Below, one piece after another: positions 16,490 through 25,332 of a stretch of 64,000 nucleotides of DNA. The DNA lies in contig CAVPRS010000007.1 in the NCBI GenBank assembly GCA_963707895.1, positions 1 to 64,000 on the forward strand, written 5' to 3'. This stretch comes from Fodinibacter sp963707895 (lineage in GTDB: Bacteria > Actinomycetota > Actinomycetes > Actinomycetales > Dermatophilaceae). The notes under the pieces are model-generated. The model did not search any database and had not been told where the DNA came from. It worked only from the letters and a program-made list of their open reading frames with translations. Within the stretch, counting starts at the first letter, position 1. Every line of letters begins with the position of its first letter. The translations under genes and the position numbers were made by a program.

Positions 16490-18639
16490 GCGCCGTCCCC
16501 GACTTCACCACCCTCGGCCTCGGCGACGGCCGCCCCGACGGTGCCCCGGTGCCGACCGGCGAGCCGTGGCTCACCCCCGAGCAGATCCCGGTCAAGCCGC
16601 TCTACACCGAGGCCGACCTCGACGGCCTCGACTTCCTCGACACCGTGCCGGGAGCGCCGCCCTACCTGCGCGGCCCCTACCCGACGATGTACGCGACCCA
16701 GCCCTGGACGATCCGCCAGTACGCCGGCTTCTCCACCGCCGAGGAGTCCAACGCGTTCTACCGGCGCAACCTCGCCGGCGGCCAGAAGGGGCTGTCGGTC
16801 GCGTTCGACCTCGCCACCCACCGCGGCTACGACTCCGACCACCCGCGGGTCACCGGTGACGTCGGCATGGCCGGGGTGGCCATCGACTCGATCCTCGACA
16901 TGCGCACCCTGTTCGACCGCATCCCGCTCGACCAGATGTCGGTGTCGATGACGATGAACGGGGCCGTCATCCCCATCCTGGCGCTCTTCGTCGTGGCGGC
17001 CGAGGAGCAGGGCGTGGCGCCCGAGCAGCTCACCGGGACCATCCAGAACGACATCCTCAAGGAGTTCATGGTCCGCAACACCTACATCTACCCGCCCGAG
17101 CCGTCGATGCGGATCATCAGCGACATCTTCGCGTTCACCAGCGAGAAGATGCCGCGGTTCAACTCGATCTCGATCTCCGGCTACCACATGCAGGAGGCCG
17201 GGGCCACGCAGGACCTCGAGCTGGCCTACACCCTGGCCGACGGCGTCGAGTACCTCCGGGCGGGCCAGGCGGTGGGCCTCGACGTCGACGCCTTCGCCCC
17301 CCGGCTCTCGTTCTTCTGGGCGATCGGCATGAACTTCTTCATGGAGGTCGCCAAGATGCGGGCCGCCCGCCTGCTCTGGGCGCGCCTGGTCAAGGACCAG
17401 GGCGCGACCAACCCCAAGTCGCTCTCCCTGCGCACCCACTGCCAGACCTCGGGCTGGTCGCTCACCGCGCAGGACGTCTTCAACAACGTGGTGCGCACCT
17501 GCGTCGAGGCGATGGCCTCGACCCAGGGGCACACCCAGAGCCTGCACACCAACGCCCTCGACGAGGCGATCGCCCTGCCCACCGACTTCTCGGCCCGGAT
17601 CGCCCGCAACACCCAGCTCGTGCTGCAGCAGGAGTCGGGCACCACCCGCGTCATCGACCCGTGGGCCGGGTCGGCCTACGTCGAGCGGCTCACGGCCGAC
17701 CTCGCCGCGCGCGCCTGGCAGCACATCGAGGAGGTCGAGGCCGCCGGCGGCATGGCGAAGGCGATCGAGGCCGGCATCCCCAAGATGCGCATCGAGGAGG
17801 CCGCCGCGCGCACCCAGGCGCGGATCGACTCGGGCCAGCAGCCGGTCATCGGCGTCAACCGCTACCCGGTCGACGAGGACGAGGCGATCGAGGTGCTCCG
17901 GGTCGACAACGCGGCGGTGCGCGCCAGCCAGCTCGCCAAGCTCGCGCGGCTGCGCGCCGAGCGCGACGAGGACGCCACCAGGGCGGCGCTCGCACGGATG
18001 ACGGATGCCGCACGGTCCGGCTCCGACGGCTCGCTCGACACCAACCTGCTCGCCCTCGCGATCGATGCAGCCCGGGCCCGGGCCACCGTCGGCGAGATGT
18101 CCGCCGCCATGGAGGAGGTCTTCGGTCGCTACACGGCCCAGATCCGTACCATCGGGGGCGTGTACAGCGCCGAGGCGGGGGAGGACGAGACGGTCCACGA
18201 GGCGCAGGCGCTCGTCGAGCAGTTCGAGCACGAGCAGGGCCGGCGCCCGCGCATCCTCGTCGCCAAGATGGGCCAGGACGGCCACGACCGCGGCCAGAAG
18301 GTGATCGCCACGGCGTTCGCCGACCTCGGCTTCGACGTCGACGTCGGCCCGCTGTTCCAGACCCCGGCCGAGGTCGCGCGCCAGGCCGTCGAGGCCGACG
18401 TGCACGTCGTCGGCGTGAGCTCGCTCGCCGCAGGGCACCTCACCCTGGTGCCCGCGCTGCGCGGAGAGCTCGACGCCCTCGGCCGCCAGGACCTGATGAT
18501 CGTCGTGGGCGGCGTCATCCCGAGCCAGGACTTCGAGGCGCTGCGGGCCGCGGGGGCCGACGCCATCTACCCGCCCGGGACGGTCATCAGCCGGGCCGCC
18601 ATCGACCTCGTCCACGACCTGCGCGAGCGGCTCGGGTGA
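16486..18639 (+). CDS. mutB: methylmalonyl-CoA mutase large (catalytic) subunit
   Basis: MutB isomerises methylmalonyl-CoA and succinyl-CoA, used in propionate breakdown and odd-chain fatty acid metabolism. The 717 aa product has the TIM-barrel substrate domain (RGPYPTMYATQPWTIRQYAG, then GLSVAFDLATHRGYDSDHP). The C-terminal B12-binding domain has the DxHxxG motif as DGHDRG near residue 598. Its start overlaps mutA, and its stop overlaps meaB as GTGA, so the three genes form one coupled operon. Confidence 0.97.
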   Translation: MSAVPDFTTLGLGDGRPDGAPVPTGEPWLTPEQIPVKPLYTEADLDGLDFLDTVPGAPPYLRGPYPTMYATQPWTIRQYAGFSTAEESNAFYRRNLAGGQKGLSVAFDLATHRGYDSDHPRVTGDVGMAGVAIDSILDMRTLFDRIPLDQMSVSMTMNGAVIPILALFVVAAEEQGVAPEQLTGTIQNDILKEFMVRNTYIYPPEPSMRIISDIFAFTSEKMPRFNSISISGYHMQEAGATQDLELAYTLADGVEYLRAGQAVGLDVDAFAPRLSFFWAIGMNFFMEVAKMRAARLLWARLVKDQGATNPKSLSLRTHCQTSGWSLTAQDVFNNVVRTCVEAMASTQGHTQSLHTNALDEAIALPTDFSARIARNTQLVLQQESGTTRVIDPWAGSAYVERLTADLAARAWQHIEEVEAAGGMAKAIEAGIPKMRIEEAAARTQARIDSGQQPVIGVNRYPVDEDEAIEVLRVDNAAVRASQLAKLARLRAERDEDATRAALARMTDAARSGSDGSLDTNLLALAIDAARARATVGEMSAAMEEVFGRYTAQIRTIGGVYSAEAGEDETVHEAQALVEQFEHEQGRRPRILVAKMGQDGHDRGQKVIATAFADLGFDVDVGPLFQTPAEVARQAVEADVHVVGVSSLAAGHLTLVPALRGELDALGRQDLMIVVGGVIPSQDFEALRAAGADAIYPPGTVISRAAIDLVHDLRERLG

Positions 18640-19652
18640 GCCGGGTCGACGTCGCGGACCTCGCCGCCGGGGTGCGCGCCGGCTCGCGCCAGCACGTGGC
18701 GCGCGCCATCACCCTGCTGGAGTCGTCGCGGGTCGACCACCGCGAGCAGGCGGCCGAGCTGCTGGTGTCGATCGCCGACGCCACCGGCGGGTCGGTGCGC
18801 GTCGGCATCAGCGGCGTGCCCGGCGCGGGCAAGTCGACCTTCATCAACGCGATGGGATGCCGGCTCGTCGAGCGAGGCAGCCGGGTCGCCGTCGTCGCGG
18901 TCGACCCCACCTCGCGCCGCACCGGCGGCTCGATCCTGGGCGACCGCACCCGGATGGCCGACCTCGCCGCGAGCGAGGACGCCTTCATCCGGCCGAGCCC
19001 GTCGGGCAGCCAGCTCGGTGGGGTGGCCCGGGCCACGCGCGAGTCGATGCTCGTGCTCGAGGCGGCCGGTTACGACGTCGTCGTCGTCGAGACCGTCGGC
19101 GTCGGGCAGAACGAGATCGCCGTCTCCGAGATGGTCGACACCTTCCTCCTGCTCACCCTCGCCCGCGCCGGCGACCAGCTGCAGGGCATCAAGCGCGGCA
19201 TCCTCGAGCTCGCCGACGTCATCGCGGTCAACAAGGCCGACGGTGACGGCGCGGGGCCGGCGAGGGTCGCCGCCCGCGAGCTGTCCGGGGCGATGCGGCT
19301 GATGATGCCCGGCCCGGCGGCCCGCCGACCGGCGGTGCTCACCTGTTCCGCGCAGACCGGCGAGGGGCTCGACGAGGTCTGGTCGGCCGTGCTCGAGCAC
19401 CGCGAGCACCTGGAGTCGCAGGGGTCGCTCGAGGTGCGCCGGGCCCGCCAGCAGCAGGACTGGATGTGGGCGATGGTCGACGCGCAGCTGCACGACGCGG
19501 TGCGCGGCGCACCCTCGGTGCGCGCCCAGCACGAGGAGGTCGAGCGAGCGGTGCGTGCGGGCGAGCTGAGCGCCGTCGACGGCACGGCCCGCATCCTCGC
19601 GCTCTACACCGCTGACCTGCGCGAACGTCCCCCCGGCCGACCCGCGGGGTAG
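18636..19652 (+). CDS. meaB: MeaB/ArgK-type G-protein chaperone of methylmalonyl-CoA mutase
   Basis: MeaB proteins gate cofactor loading and protect or reactivate the mutase. The 338 aa product has the P-loop GVPGAGKST (about residues 61-69), VDPTSRRTGGSILGDRTRM, VVVVETVGVGQNE and the guanine-specificity motif NKAD. GTG 18636 overlaps the mutB stop. The operon position makes the mutase the obvious partner. The alternative family name is ArgK (methylmalonyl Co-A mutase-associated GTPase). Confidence 0.95.
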   Translation: MSRVDVADLAAGVRAGSRQHVARAITLLESSRVDHREQAAELLVSIADATGGSVRVGISGVPGAGKSTFINAMGCRLVERGSRVAVVAVDPTSRRTGGSILGDRTRMADLAASEDAFIRPSPSGSQLGGVARATRESMLVLEAAGYDVVVVETVGVGQNEIAVSEMVDTFLLLTLARAGDQLQGIKRGILELADVIAVNKADGDGAGPARVAARELSGAMRLMMPGPAARRPAVLTCSAQTGEGLDEVWSAVLEHREHLESQGSLEVRRARQQQDWMWAMVDAQLHDAVRGAPSVRAQHEEVERAVRAGELSAVDGTARILALYTADLRERPPGRPAG

Positions 19653-19713
19653 GGCTGACCCACCCGGTGCGGCGCACCGACCCGCAGGCACACCTCGTCG
19701 GCATCCTGCGGAT

Positions 19714-19742
19714 TTCGTGCTGGGGCGCGCGGTCAGTAGTAT
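19714..19742 (+). promoter_or_regulatory. candidate promoter for infA and the alpha operon
   Basis: TTCGTG (19714-19719) and TAGTAT (19737-19742) are separated by 17 bp, about 120 nt before infA. The -10 element is good and the -35 element poor. The AT-rich stretch contrasts with its surroundings. A separate promoter here makes sense because the mut operon lies upstream instead of map. Confidence 0.4.
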
Positions 19743-19861
19743 TGAACGTCGGTCACGTGTGCGTTCTCGCATGGGTGTGTCCCTGCGTGAGCAGCACGGG
19801 GCCGATTTCCATGGGCGGATCGACATCACCGAAGAGTCGCCCAACGGCGGATTGAGAGGGT

Positions 19862-20083
19862 ATGGCCAAGAAGGACGGCGTCATCGAGATCGAGGGCACG
19901 ATCGTCGAGGCACTCCCGAACGCGATGTTCCGGGTAGAGCTCACGAACGGTCACAAGGTCCTCGCGCACATCTCCGGGAAGATGCGCCAGCACTACATCC
20001 GGATCCTCCCCGAGGACCGCGTGGTGGTGGAGCTGAGCCCCTACGACCTGACCCGTGGCCGCATCGTCTTCCGCTACCGCTAA
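19862..20083 (+). CDS. infA: translation initiation factor IF-1
   Basis: IF-1 occupies the ribosomal A site during initiation. The 73 aa OB-fold protein, MAKKDGVIEIEGTIVEALPN to GRIVFRYR, is nearly invariant among bacteria. Its ATG follows GATTGAGAGGGT. It leads the infA-rpmJ-rpsM-rpsK-rpsD-rpoA-rplQ series. Confidence 0.98.
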   Translation: MAKKDGVIEIEGTIVEALPNAMFRVELTNGHKVLAHISGKMRQHYIRILPEDRVVVELSPYDLTRGRIVFRYR

Positions 20084-20118
20084 CACCACACACGCATCGA
20101 CGAGACAGCAAAGGCGAC

Positions 20119-20232
20119 ATGAAGGTTCAGCCGAGCGTCAAGAAGATCTGTGACAAGTGCAAGGTGATCCGCCGCAACGGTCGGGTCATGGTGATCTGCG
20201 AGAACCTGCGCCACAAGCAGCGCCAGGGCTGA
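20119..20232 (+). CDS. rpmJ: 50S ribosomal protein L36
   Basis: L36 is the smallest 50S protein. The 37 aa product MKVQPSVKKICDKCKVIRRN... has the four zinc ligands of the C+ form (C, C, C and H in ICDKCK, VICENLRHK). It starts at ATG 20119 after AAAGG. Confidence 0.97.
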   Translation: MKVQPSVKKICDKCKVIRRNGRVMVICENLRHKQRQG

Positions 20233-20371
20233 CGCGAGTCAGACGCAGCACCGCCCCGCGAGGGGCCGCACGAGTCCACAGGGCTTCGAGCACACGCACA
20301 AGTGAATGCAGCACGCAGCACCCGACCCCCGACGGGTCACCTGGAGTTCGCAGGTGGGCGCGGGACGTCAC

Positions 20372-20391
20372 CCTCGGCCCGGAGGCCGAGG
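20372..20391 (+). other. stem-loop in the rpmJ-rpsM leader
   Basis: CCTCGGCC pairs with GGCCGAGG around a CGGA loop, 69 nt before rpsM. The 228-nt rpmJ-rpsM interval holds no gene and is GC-rich. A regulatory leader for the alpha operon is possible, but nothing in the sequence proves it. Confidence 0.4.
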
Positions 20392-20460
20392 ACCGGACCT
20401 GGATGGCCGGACCGGTGCCTGCTCCAGACCTCCGGACCACAGAAAAGGAACCATCCTCAG

Positions 20461-20838
20461 ATGGCACGTCTTGTTGGAGTGGACCTCCCGCGTGAGAAGC
20501 GCGTCGAGGTCGCACTGACCTACATCTTCGGAGTCGGTCGGACCAGCGCACAGAAGGCCCTCGCGGCGACCGGCGTCAACCCGGACACCCGCGTCAAGGA
20601 CCTGGGCGACGAGGAGCTCGTCTCCCTGCGCGACTGGATCGAGGACAATCTCAAGGTCGAGGGAGACCTGCGCCGCGAGGTGCAGGCGGACATCCGCCGC
20701 AAGGTGGAGATCGGCTCGTACGAGGGCATTCGCCACCGTCGCGGCCTCCCGGTGCGCGGTCAGCGCACCAAGACCAACGCGCGCACCCGCAAGGGCCCCA
20801 AGCGCACCGTGGCCGGCAAGAAGAAGGCCGGTAAGTGA
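20461..20838 (+). CDS. rpsM: 30S ribosomal protein S13
   Basis: S13 forms intersubunit bridges in the 30S head. The 125 aa product begins MARLVGVDLPREKRVEVALT and contains YEGIRHRRGLPVRGQRTKTN near its basic C-terminus. AAAAGGAACC provides the ribosome-binding site. Confidence 0.98.
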   Translation: MARLVGVDLPREKRVEVALTYIFGVGRTSAQKALAATGVNPDTRVKDLGDEELVSLRDWIEDNLKVEGDLRREVQADIRRKVEIGSYEGIRHRRGLPVRGQRTKTNARTRKGPKRTVAGKKKAGK

Positions 20839-20897
20839 CCTGCGCCTCGCGCGCGTCACTGCCACCGCTTCCGAAGAACTCGTAGGAAAGAGAACAC

Positions 20898-21302
20898 ATG
20901 CCTCCCAAGGGCCGTACCGCGGGCGCCAAGAAGGTGCGCCGCAAGGAGAAGAAGAACGTCGCTGTGGGCCAGGCCCACATCAAGAGCACGTTCAACAACA
21001 CGATCATCTCGATCACCGACCCCACCGGGGCCGTCATCGCCTGGGCCTCTGCCGGCCAGGTGGGCTTCAAGGGTTCGCGCAAGTCCACGCCGTTCGCCGC
21101 GCAGACCGCCGCCGAGGCTGCTGCACGTCGCGCCATGGAGCACGGGATGCGCAAGGTGGACGTCTTCGTCAAGGGCCCGGGTTCCGGTCGTGAGACCGCC
21201 ATCCGCTCCCTGACCGCCGCCGGCCTCGAGGTCGGTTCGATCCAGGACGTCACCCCCAGCCCGCACAACGGTGTCCGCCCGCCCAAGCGCCGCCGCGTCT
21301 GA
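20898..21302 (+). CDS. rpsK: 30S ribosomal protein S11
   Basis: S11 is part of the 30S platform. The 134 aa product carries AHIKSTFNNTIISITDPTG, the diagnostic GPGSGRETAIRSL and the C-terminal TPSPHNGVRPPKRRRV. GTAGGAAAG precedes the ATG. Confidence 0.98.
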   Translation: MPPKGRTAGAKKVRRKEKKNVAVGQAHIKSTFNNTIISITDPTGAVIAWASAGQVGFKGSRKSTPFAAQTAAEAAARRAMEHGMRKVDVFVKGPGSGRETAIRSLTAAGLEVGSIQDVTPSPHNGVRPPKRRRV

Positions 21303-21337
21303 GCGCCACGAGACTTCGCGAAAGGTAAGAGAGAATC

Positions 21338-21946
21338 ATGGCCCGTTACACCGGACCCATCACCAAGAAGTCGCGCCGGCTCAAGACCGACCTCGTCGGC
21401 GGCGACAAGAACTTCGACCTCCGTCCCTTCCCGCCCGGCCAGCACGGCCGTCGGCGGATCCAGGAGAAGGAGTACCTCACCCAGCTGCAGGAGAAGCAGA
21501 AGGCCCGCTTCACCTACGGCGTCATGGAGAAGCAGTTCCGCCGGTACTACAAGGAGGCGGCCAACCGCCCCGGCAAGACCGGTGAGAACATCCTGACGAT
21601 CCTCGAGTCCCGTCTCGACAACGTCGTCTACCGCGCCGGCCTGGCCCGCACCCGCCGCATGTCCCGCCAGCTCGTGACCCACGGTCACTTCCTGGTCAAC
21701 GGCGTGCGCGTCGACGTGCCGTCCTACCGGGTCGAGCAGTACGACATCATCACGGTCCGCAAGCAGTCGGTCGAGACCCTCCCGCTCCAGCTGGCGCGCG
21801 AGACCTTCGGCGACCGTCCGATCCCGGCCTGGATGCAGGTCGTGCCGGGCAGCCTGCAGATCCTGATCCACCAGCTGCCGACGAGGGCCCAGATCGACAC
21901 GGTCCTCACCGAGCAGCTCATCGTCGAGTTCTACTCCAAGAACTGA
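21338..21946 (+). CDS. rpsD: 30S ribosomal protein S4 (zinc-free form)
   Basis: S4 nucleates 30S assembly and in E. coli represses the alpha operon. The 202 aa product lacks the N-terminal cysteines of Zn-binding S4 (FDLRPFPPGQHGRRR). It has the S4 RNA-binding domain LESRLDNVVYRAGLARTRRM. A small hairpin separates it from rpoA. Confidence 0.98.
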   Translation: MARYTGPITKKSRRLKTDLVGGDKNFDLRPFPPGQHGRRRIQEKEYLTQLQEKQKARFTYGVMEKQFRRYYKEAANRPGKTGENILTILESRLDNVVYRAGLARTRRMSRQLVTHGHFLVNGVRVDVPSYRVEQYDIITVRKQSVETLPLQLARETFGDRPIPAWMQVVPGSLQILIHQLPTRAQIDTVLTEQLIVEFYSKN

Positions 21947-21959
21947 CGATCCGCCGGAT

Positions 21960-21986
21960 GCCGTCCGCTTGACCCAAGCGGACGGC
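21960..21986 (+). terminator. stem-loop between rpsD and rpoA
   Basis: GCCGTCCGCTT (21960-21970) pairs perfectly with AAGCGGACGGC (21976-21986) around a 5-nt loop, 14 nt after rpsD. It may reduce read-through into rpoA or shield the rpsD 3' end. The ~150-nt spacer is long enough for an rpoA promoter, but I could not identify one with confidence. Confidence 0.55.
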
Positions 21987-22095
21987 GCCCGGCGAGCGGT
22001 CCGCTCCACGGACAGATGTGGGGCGGACACCGGACTACGCACCCGGCATTCACGAGGCGTCATATAGCGGTCGCCCGTGGGAAGGAAGAACAACC

Positions 22096-23130
22096 GTGCT
22101 CATCGCACAGCGTCCCGTCCTCTCCGAGGACGTCCTCTCCGATTCCCGGAGCCGTTTCGTCATCGAGCCCCTCGAGCCCGGCTTCGGCTACACGCTCGGC
22201 AACTCGATGCGTCGCACCCTGCTCTCGAGCATCCCCGGTGCGGCCGTCACCAGCATCCGCATCGACGGCGTGCTGCACGAGTTCTCCACGATCCCCGGGG
22301 TCAAGGAGGACGTCACCGAGATCATCCTCAACATCAAGGGCCTGGTCGTCTCCAGCGAGCACGACGAGCCCGTCGTGATGTACCTGCGCAAGCAGGGCGC
22401 CGGCGCGGTCACCGCTGCCGACATCGCGCCCCCGGCCGGTGTGGAGATCCACAACCCGGGCCTGCACATCGCGACGCTCAACGACAAGGGCACCGTCGAG
22501 ATGGAGCTGACCGTCGAGCGTGGCCGTGGCTACGTCTCCGCGCAGCAGAACAAGTCCGGCGACCAGGAGATCGGCCGCATCCCGGTCGACTCCATCTACA
22601 GCCCGGTGCTGTCCGTGACCTACAAGGTCGAGGCCACCCGTGTCGAGCAGCGCACCGACTTCGACCGCCTCGTGGTCGACGTCGAGACCAAGAGCTCGAT
22701 GGCCCCGCGTGACGCGCTCGCGTCCGCCGGCAAGACCCTCGTCGAGCTGTTCGGCCTGGCCCGTGAGCTCAACGTCGAGGCCGAGGGCATCGACATGGGC
22801 CCGTCGCCGACCGACGCCGCGCTCGCCGCGGACCTCGCCCTGCCGATCGAGGACCTCGACCTCACCGTGCGGTCCTACAACTGCCTCAAGCGCGAGGGCA
22901 TCCACACCGTGGGTGAGCTCGTGGGCCGCAGCGAGGCCGACCTGCTCGACATCCGCAACTTCGGTGCGAAGTCGATCGACGAGGTCAAGGCCAAGCTCGC
23001 CGGCATGGGCCTGGCCCTCAAGGACAGCCCTCCCGGCTTCGACCCGAGCCTCATCGCCGACCGCTACGACGACTTCACCTTCGGAGAGGGCGAGGACGAC
23101 GCGGCGTACGCCGAGGACGAGCAGCTCTGA
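22096..23130 (+). CDS. rpoA: RNA polymerase alpha subunit
   Basis: Alpha dimerises to start RNA polymerase assembly and binds UP elements and activators. The 344 aa product has the N-terminal domain (FVIEPLEPGFGYTLGNSMRR) and a C-terminal helix-hairpin-helix domain (SYNCLKREGIHTVGELVGRS). It ends in an acidic tail (GEGEDDAAYAEDEQL) common in actinobacteria. GTG 22096 follows GGAAGGAAG; the longer open frame from 22018 is not conserved. Confidence 0.98.
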   Translation: MLIAQRPVLSEDVLSDSRSRFVIEPLEPGFGYTLGNSMRRTLLSSIPGAAVTSIRIDGVLHEFSTIPGVKEDVTEIILNIKGLVVSSEHDEPVVMYLRKQGAGAVTAADIAPPAGVEIHNPGLHIATLNDKGTVEMELTVERGRGYVSAQQNKSGDQEIGRIPVDSIYSPVLSVTYKVEATRVEQRTDFDRLVVDVETKSSMAPRDALASAGKTLVELFGLARELNVEAEGIDMGPSPTDAALAADLALPIEDLDLTVRSYNCLKREGIHTVGELVGRSEADLLDIRNFGAKSIDEVKAKLAGMGLALKDSPPGFDPSLIADRYDDFTFGEGEDDAAYAEDEQL

Positions 23131-23167
23131 CCAACGCCTCCAGGCCGTTTAACCAAGGAGAACAGCA

Positions 23168-23916
23168 ATGCCCACCCCCACCAAGGGTCCCCGTCTCGGA
23201 GGCGGTCCCGCTCATCGAGCGGCTCATCCTCGCGAACCTCGCGACCTCGCTCTTCGAGCACGACTCCATCACGACGACCGAGGCGAAGGCCAAGCGCCTG
23301 CGTCCCCTCGCCGAGCGCCTCATCACCTTCGCGAAGCGTGGTGACCTCCACTCGCGTCGCCGCGTGATGACGGTCATCCGCGACAAGGGTGTCGTGCACC
23401 GTCTCTTCGTCGAGATCGGGCCCGACATGGCCGAGCGCAACGGCGGCTACACCCGCATCACGAAGATCGGCGCCCGCAAGGGCGACAACGCCCCCATGGC
23501 GGTCATCGAGCTCGTCCGCGAGCCCGTCGCCAAGAAGGCCACCGTCAAGGAGGCCGAGGGCGCCACCAAGCGTGCGGCCAAGGACGACTCCGCCAAGCGC
23601 AAGGCCGCCCAGGCCGAGGCCGAGGCGGCAGCCGTCGAGACCAAGGCGTCCGAGGACGAGGCGAAGGCCGAGTCCACCGAGGACGACCGCGGTCGAGCTG
23701 CCCGCCGGTGCCGTCGCCGCGACCGAGGACGGCGCCGCCCCCGAGGGCTACACCGTCAAGGGCAACGCCGACTCCGGCAAGTACCACGTCGAGGGTTCGC
23801 AGTGGTACGACCAGACCGTCGCCGAGTTCTGGTTCGAGACCGCGGAGGCCGCCGAGGCCGCCGGGTTCGAGCCCGCCGGTGGCGCGTCGAAGCAGCAGGT
23901 CGACGACGAGGCCTGA
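23168..23916 (+). CDS. rplQ: 50S ribosomal protein L17 with extra C-terminal domain (two one-base frameshifts)
   Basis: The L17 core spans three frames. MPTPTKGPRLGGGPAH reads from ATG 23168. One extra base at ~23216 shifts into ERLILANLATSLFEH... through the core. A second extra base at ~23688 (GAC-C-GCG) shifts into AVELPAGAVAATEDG. Corrected length is 248 aa, far longer than the ~120-130 aa core. After a Lys/Ala/Glu-rich linker (residues ~121-175) comes the same ~70-residue domain that ends L4: YTVKGNADSG-KYH-QWYDQT-FWF-AGF. L17 is essential, so both shifts are probably sequence errors; the total length fits exactly two insertions. Confidence 0.9.
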
Positions 23917-23938
23917 GCCCCGTCCGACGCAGTGCCCT

Positions 23939-23971
23939 GAACGGCCCTCTCCCATCGGGAGGGGGCCGTTC
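23939..23971. terminator. bidirectional terminator between rplQ and the MFS gene
   Basis: A 15-bp stem (23939-23953 with 23957-23971, one G-U type pair) encloses a 3-nt loop between two convergent genes. It ends 7 nt before the minus-strand MFS stop and starts 22 nt after rplQ. It closes the alpha operon and probably also terminates the opposing transcript. Confidence 0.75.
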
Positions 23972-23978
23972 CGCGTCG

Positions 23979-25196
23979 CTACTCGGGCGCGCCGACGGTG
24001 GCGAAGTGGCGGGCCAGGGGGAGCAGCCCCAGCACGAGCACCATCGGCACGGCGAAGCCGATCCGCAGGGTGCTCGTGCCGACCACACCGGTGAGCACCG
24101 CACCGAGCAGGGCACCGGCGTAGTTGAACTGGTTGAACCGCGCCACGACGGCATCGACCCGGGCCCGGTGCGCCGCGGGGTCGGTCGGGGCGTCGCGCCC
24201 GGCGACCCGGGCGGCGGCCGAGAAGGCCAGCGGCGCCACCACGGCCACGCCGAGCCCGACGACGAAGAACCCGACGACACCCACCTGCCACACGGCCGCC
24301 GGCGCGAACACGACGATCGCGAGCCCGACGAACGCGACGACCGAGCCCAGCCGCACGACGTTCGGTGCACCGAAGCGGGCCGTGGCCCGGTCGCCCGCGG
24401 ACCTGGCCAGCAGGGTCGCCACGAGGTAGGGGAGCGTCGCCAGGGCGTACATCGCCGGTGAGGTGGGCGGGTCGGTGAAGACCTGGTCGCTGCTGAGGTA
24501 GACCGGGCCCCACGCGGTCACCGCGGTGTCGACCGTGTAGAAGAGCACCAGGCCCAGGCCCACGAGCATGATCAGCCGCCACGGCACCCCGAGGTCGCTC
24601 GGGTCGGCCGCCTCGCTGCCGTGGTCGCGGCGGAGGAAGGGGGCGAAGGCCAGGCCCAGCGGGAACAGCGCGAGCACCACCGACGCGGCCCCGAAGCGCA
24701 GGTCGGGCAGGGCGATCGCCCCCAGCGTGGCCACCAGCCCACCGGCGGTCCAGGCGGCGTGGAACGACGGCATCATCGGGCGCCCCACGGAGTGCTCGAC
24801 GGCCACGGCCTGCATGTTCGACGCCGCGTCGTTCGCCCCCAGCCCCAGCCCGTAGACGCCCATCCCGGCGACGAGGACCGGAAGGCTGCCGACGCCGGAG
24901 AGGGCGAGACCGATCAGCAGGATGCCGGCCGTCACCAGCACCAGCGCCGAGCGCACCGCGAACGCGCTGTCCCGGTGCCGGGCGAGCACCTCGGCGCCCA
25001 CCGAACCCGCGCCCGCGAGGAGCACGAGCAGCAGCATCAGCCCCGACAGCGCCAGCTCCGACAGGTCGAAGAGCGCCTTGATCTGGGGCAGCCGCAGGGT
25101 CAGCGAGATGAAGAGCAGGCCCTGGACGAAGAAGGCGCCGGCCACGACGGAGCGCAGGGTCCGCAGGCGGGCGACCGGGGTGGTCGCGGTGGTCAC
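23979..25196 (-). CDS. MFS transporter (YbjJ-like)
   Basis: The 405 aa product has about 12 hydrophobic segments and begins with a short cytoplasmic tail, then RSVVAGAFFVQGLLFIS. The motif-A-like loop is degenerate. Sequences such as GLGANDAASNMQAVAVEHSVGRPMMPSFHAAW recall the YbjJ-type branch (FucP-like sugar or drug transporters). The substrate cannot be read from the sequence. It lies on the opposite strand between rplQ and truA, which are adjacent in many actinobacteria, so it is an insertion into a conserved block. Confidence 0.8.
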   Translation of the reverse strand: MTTATTPVARLRTLRSVVAGAFFVQGLLFISLTLRLPQIKALFDLSELALSGLMLLLVLLAGAGSVGAEVLARHRDSAFAVRSALVLVTAGILLIGLALSGVGSLPVLVAGMGVYGLGLGANDAASNMQAVAVEHSVGRPMMPSFHAAWTAGGLVATLGAIALPDLRFGAASVVLALFPLGLAFAPFLRRDHGSEAADPSDLGVPWRLIMLVGLGLVLFYTVDTAVTAWGPVYLSSDQVFTDPPTSPAMYALATLPYLVATLLARSAGDRATARFGAPNVVRLGSVVAFVGLAIVVFAPAAVWQVGVVGFFVVGLGVAVVAPLAFSAAARVAGRDAPTDPAAHRARVDAVVARFNQFNYAGALLGAVLTGVVGTSTLRIGFAVPMVLVLGLLPLARHFATVGAPE

Positions 25197-25332
25197 CCCG
25201 CCATGGTGCGGCTGGCAGGCCCCGCGGCGCAGGCGCCACGCCAGATTGGTACGGGTTCGAGACGGTTCACAGGGTCAGCGCACCACGGATCCCCCTCCAG
25301 AAGGAGCCGTGCGGGCGCACTACGCTGGCGCG

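Noticed and set aside
22061..22068. CATATAGC as the -10 box of an rpoA promoter
   Set aside because: The patch is AT-rich, but no acceptable -35 element lies 16-18 bp upstream, so I did not list it as a feature.
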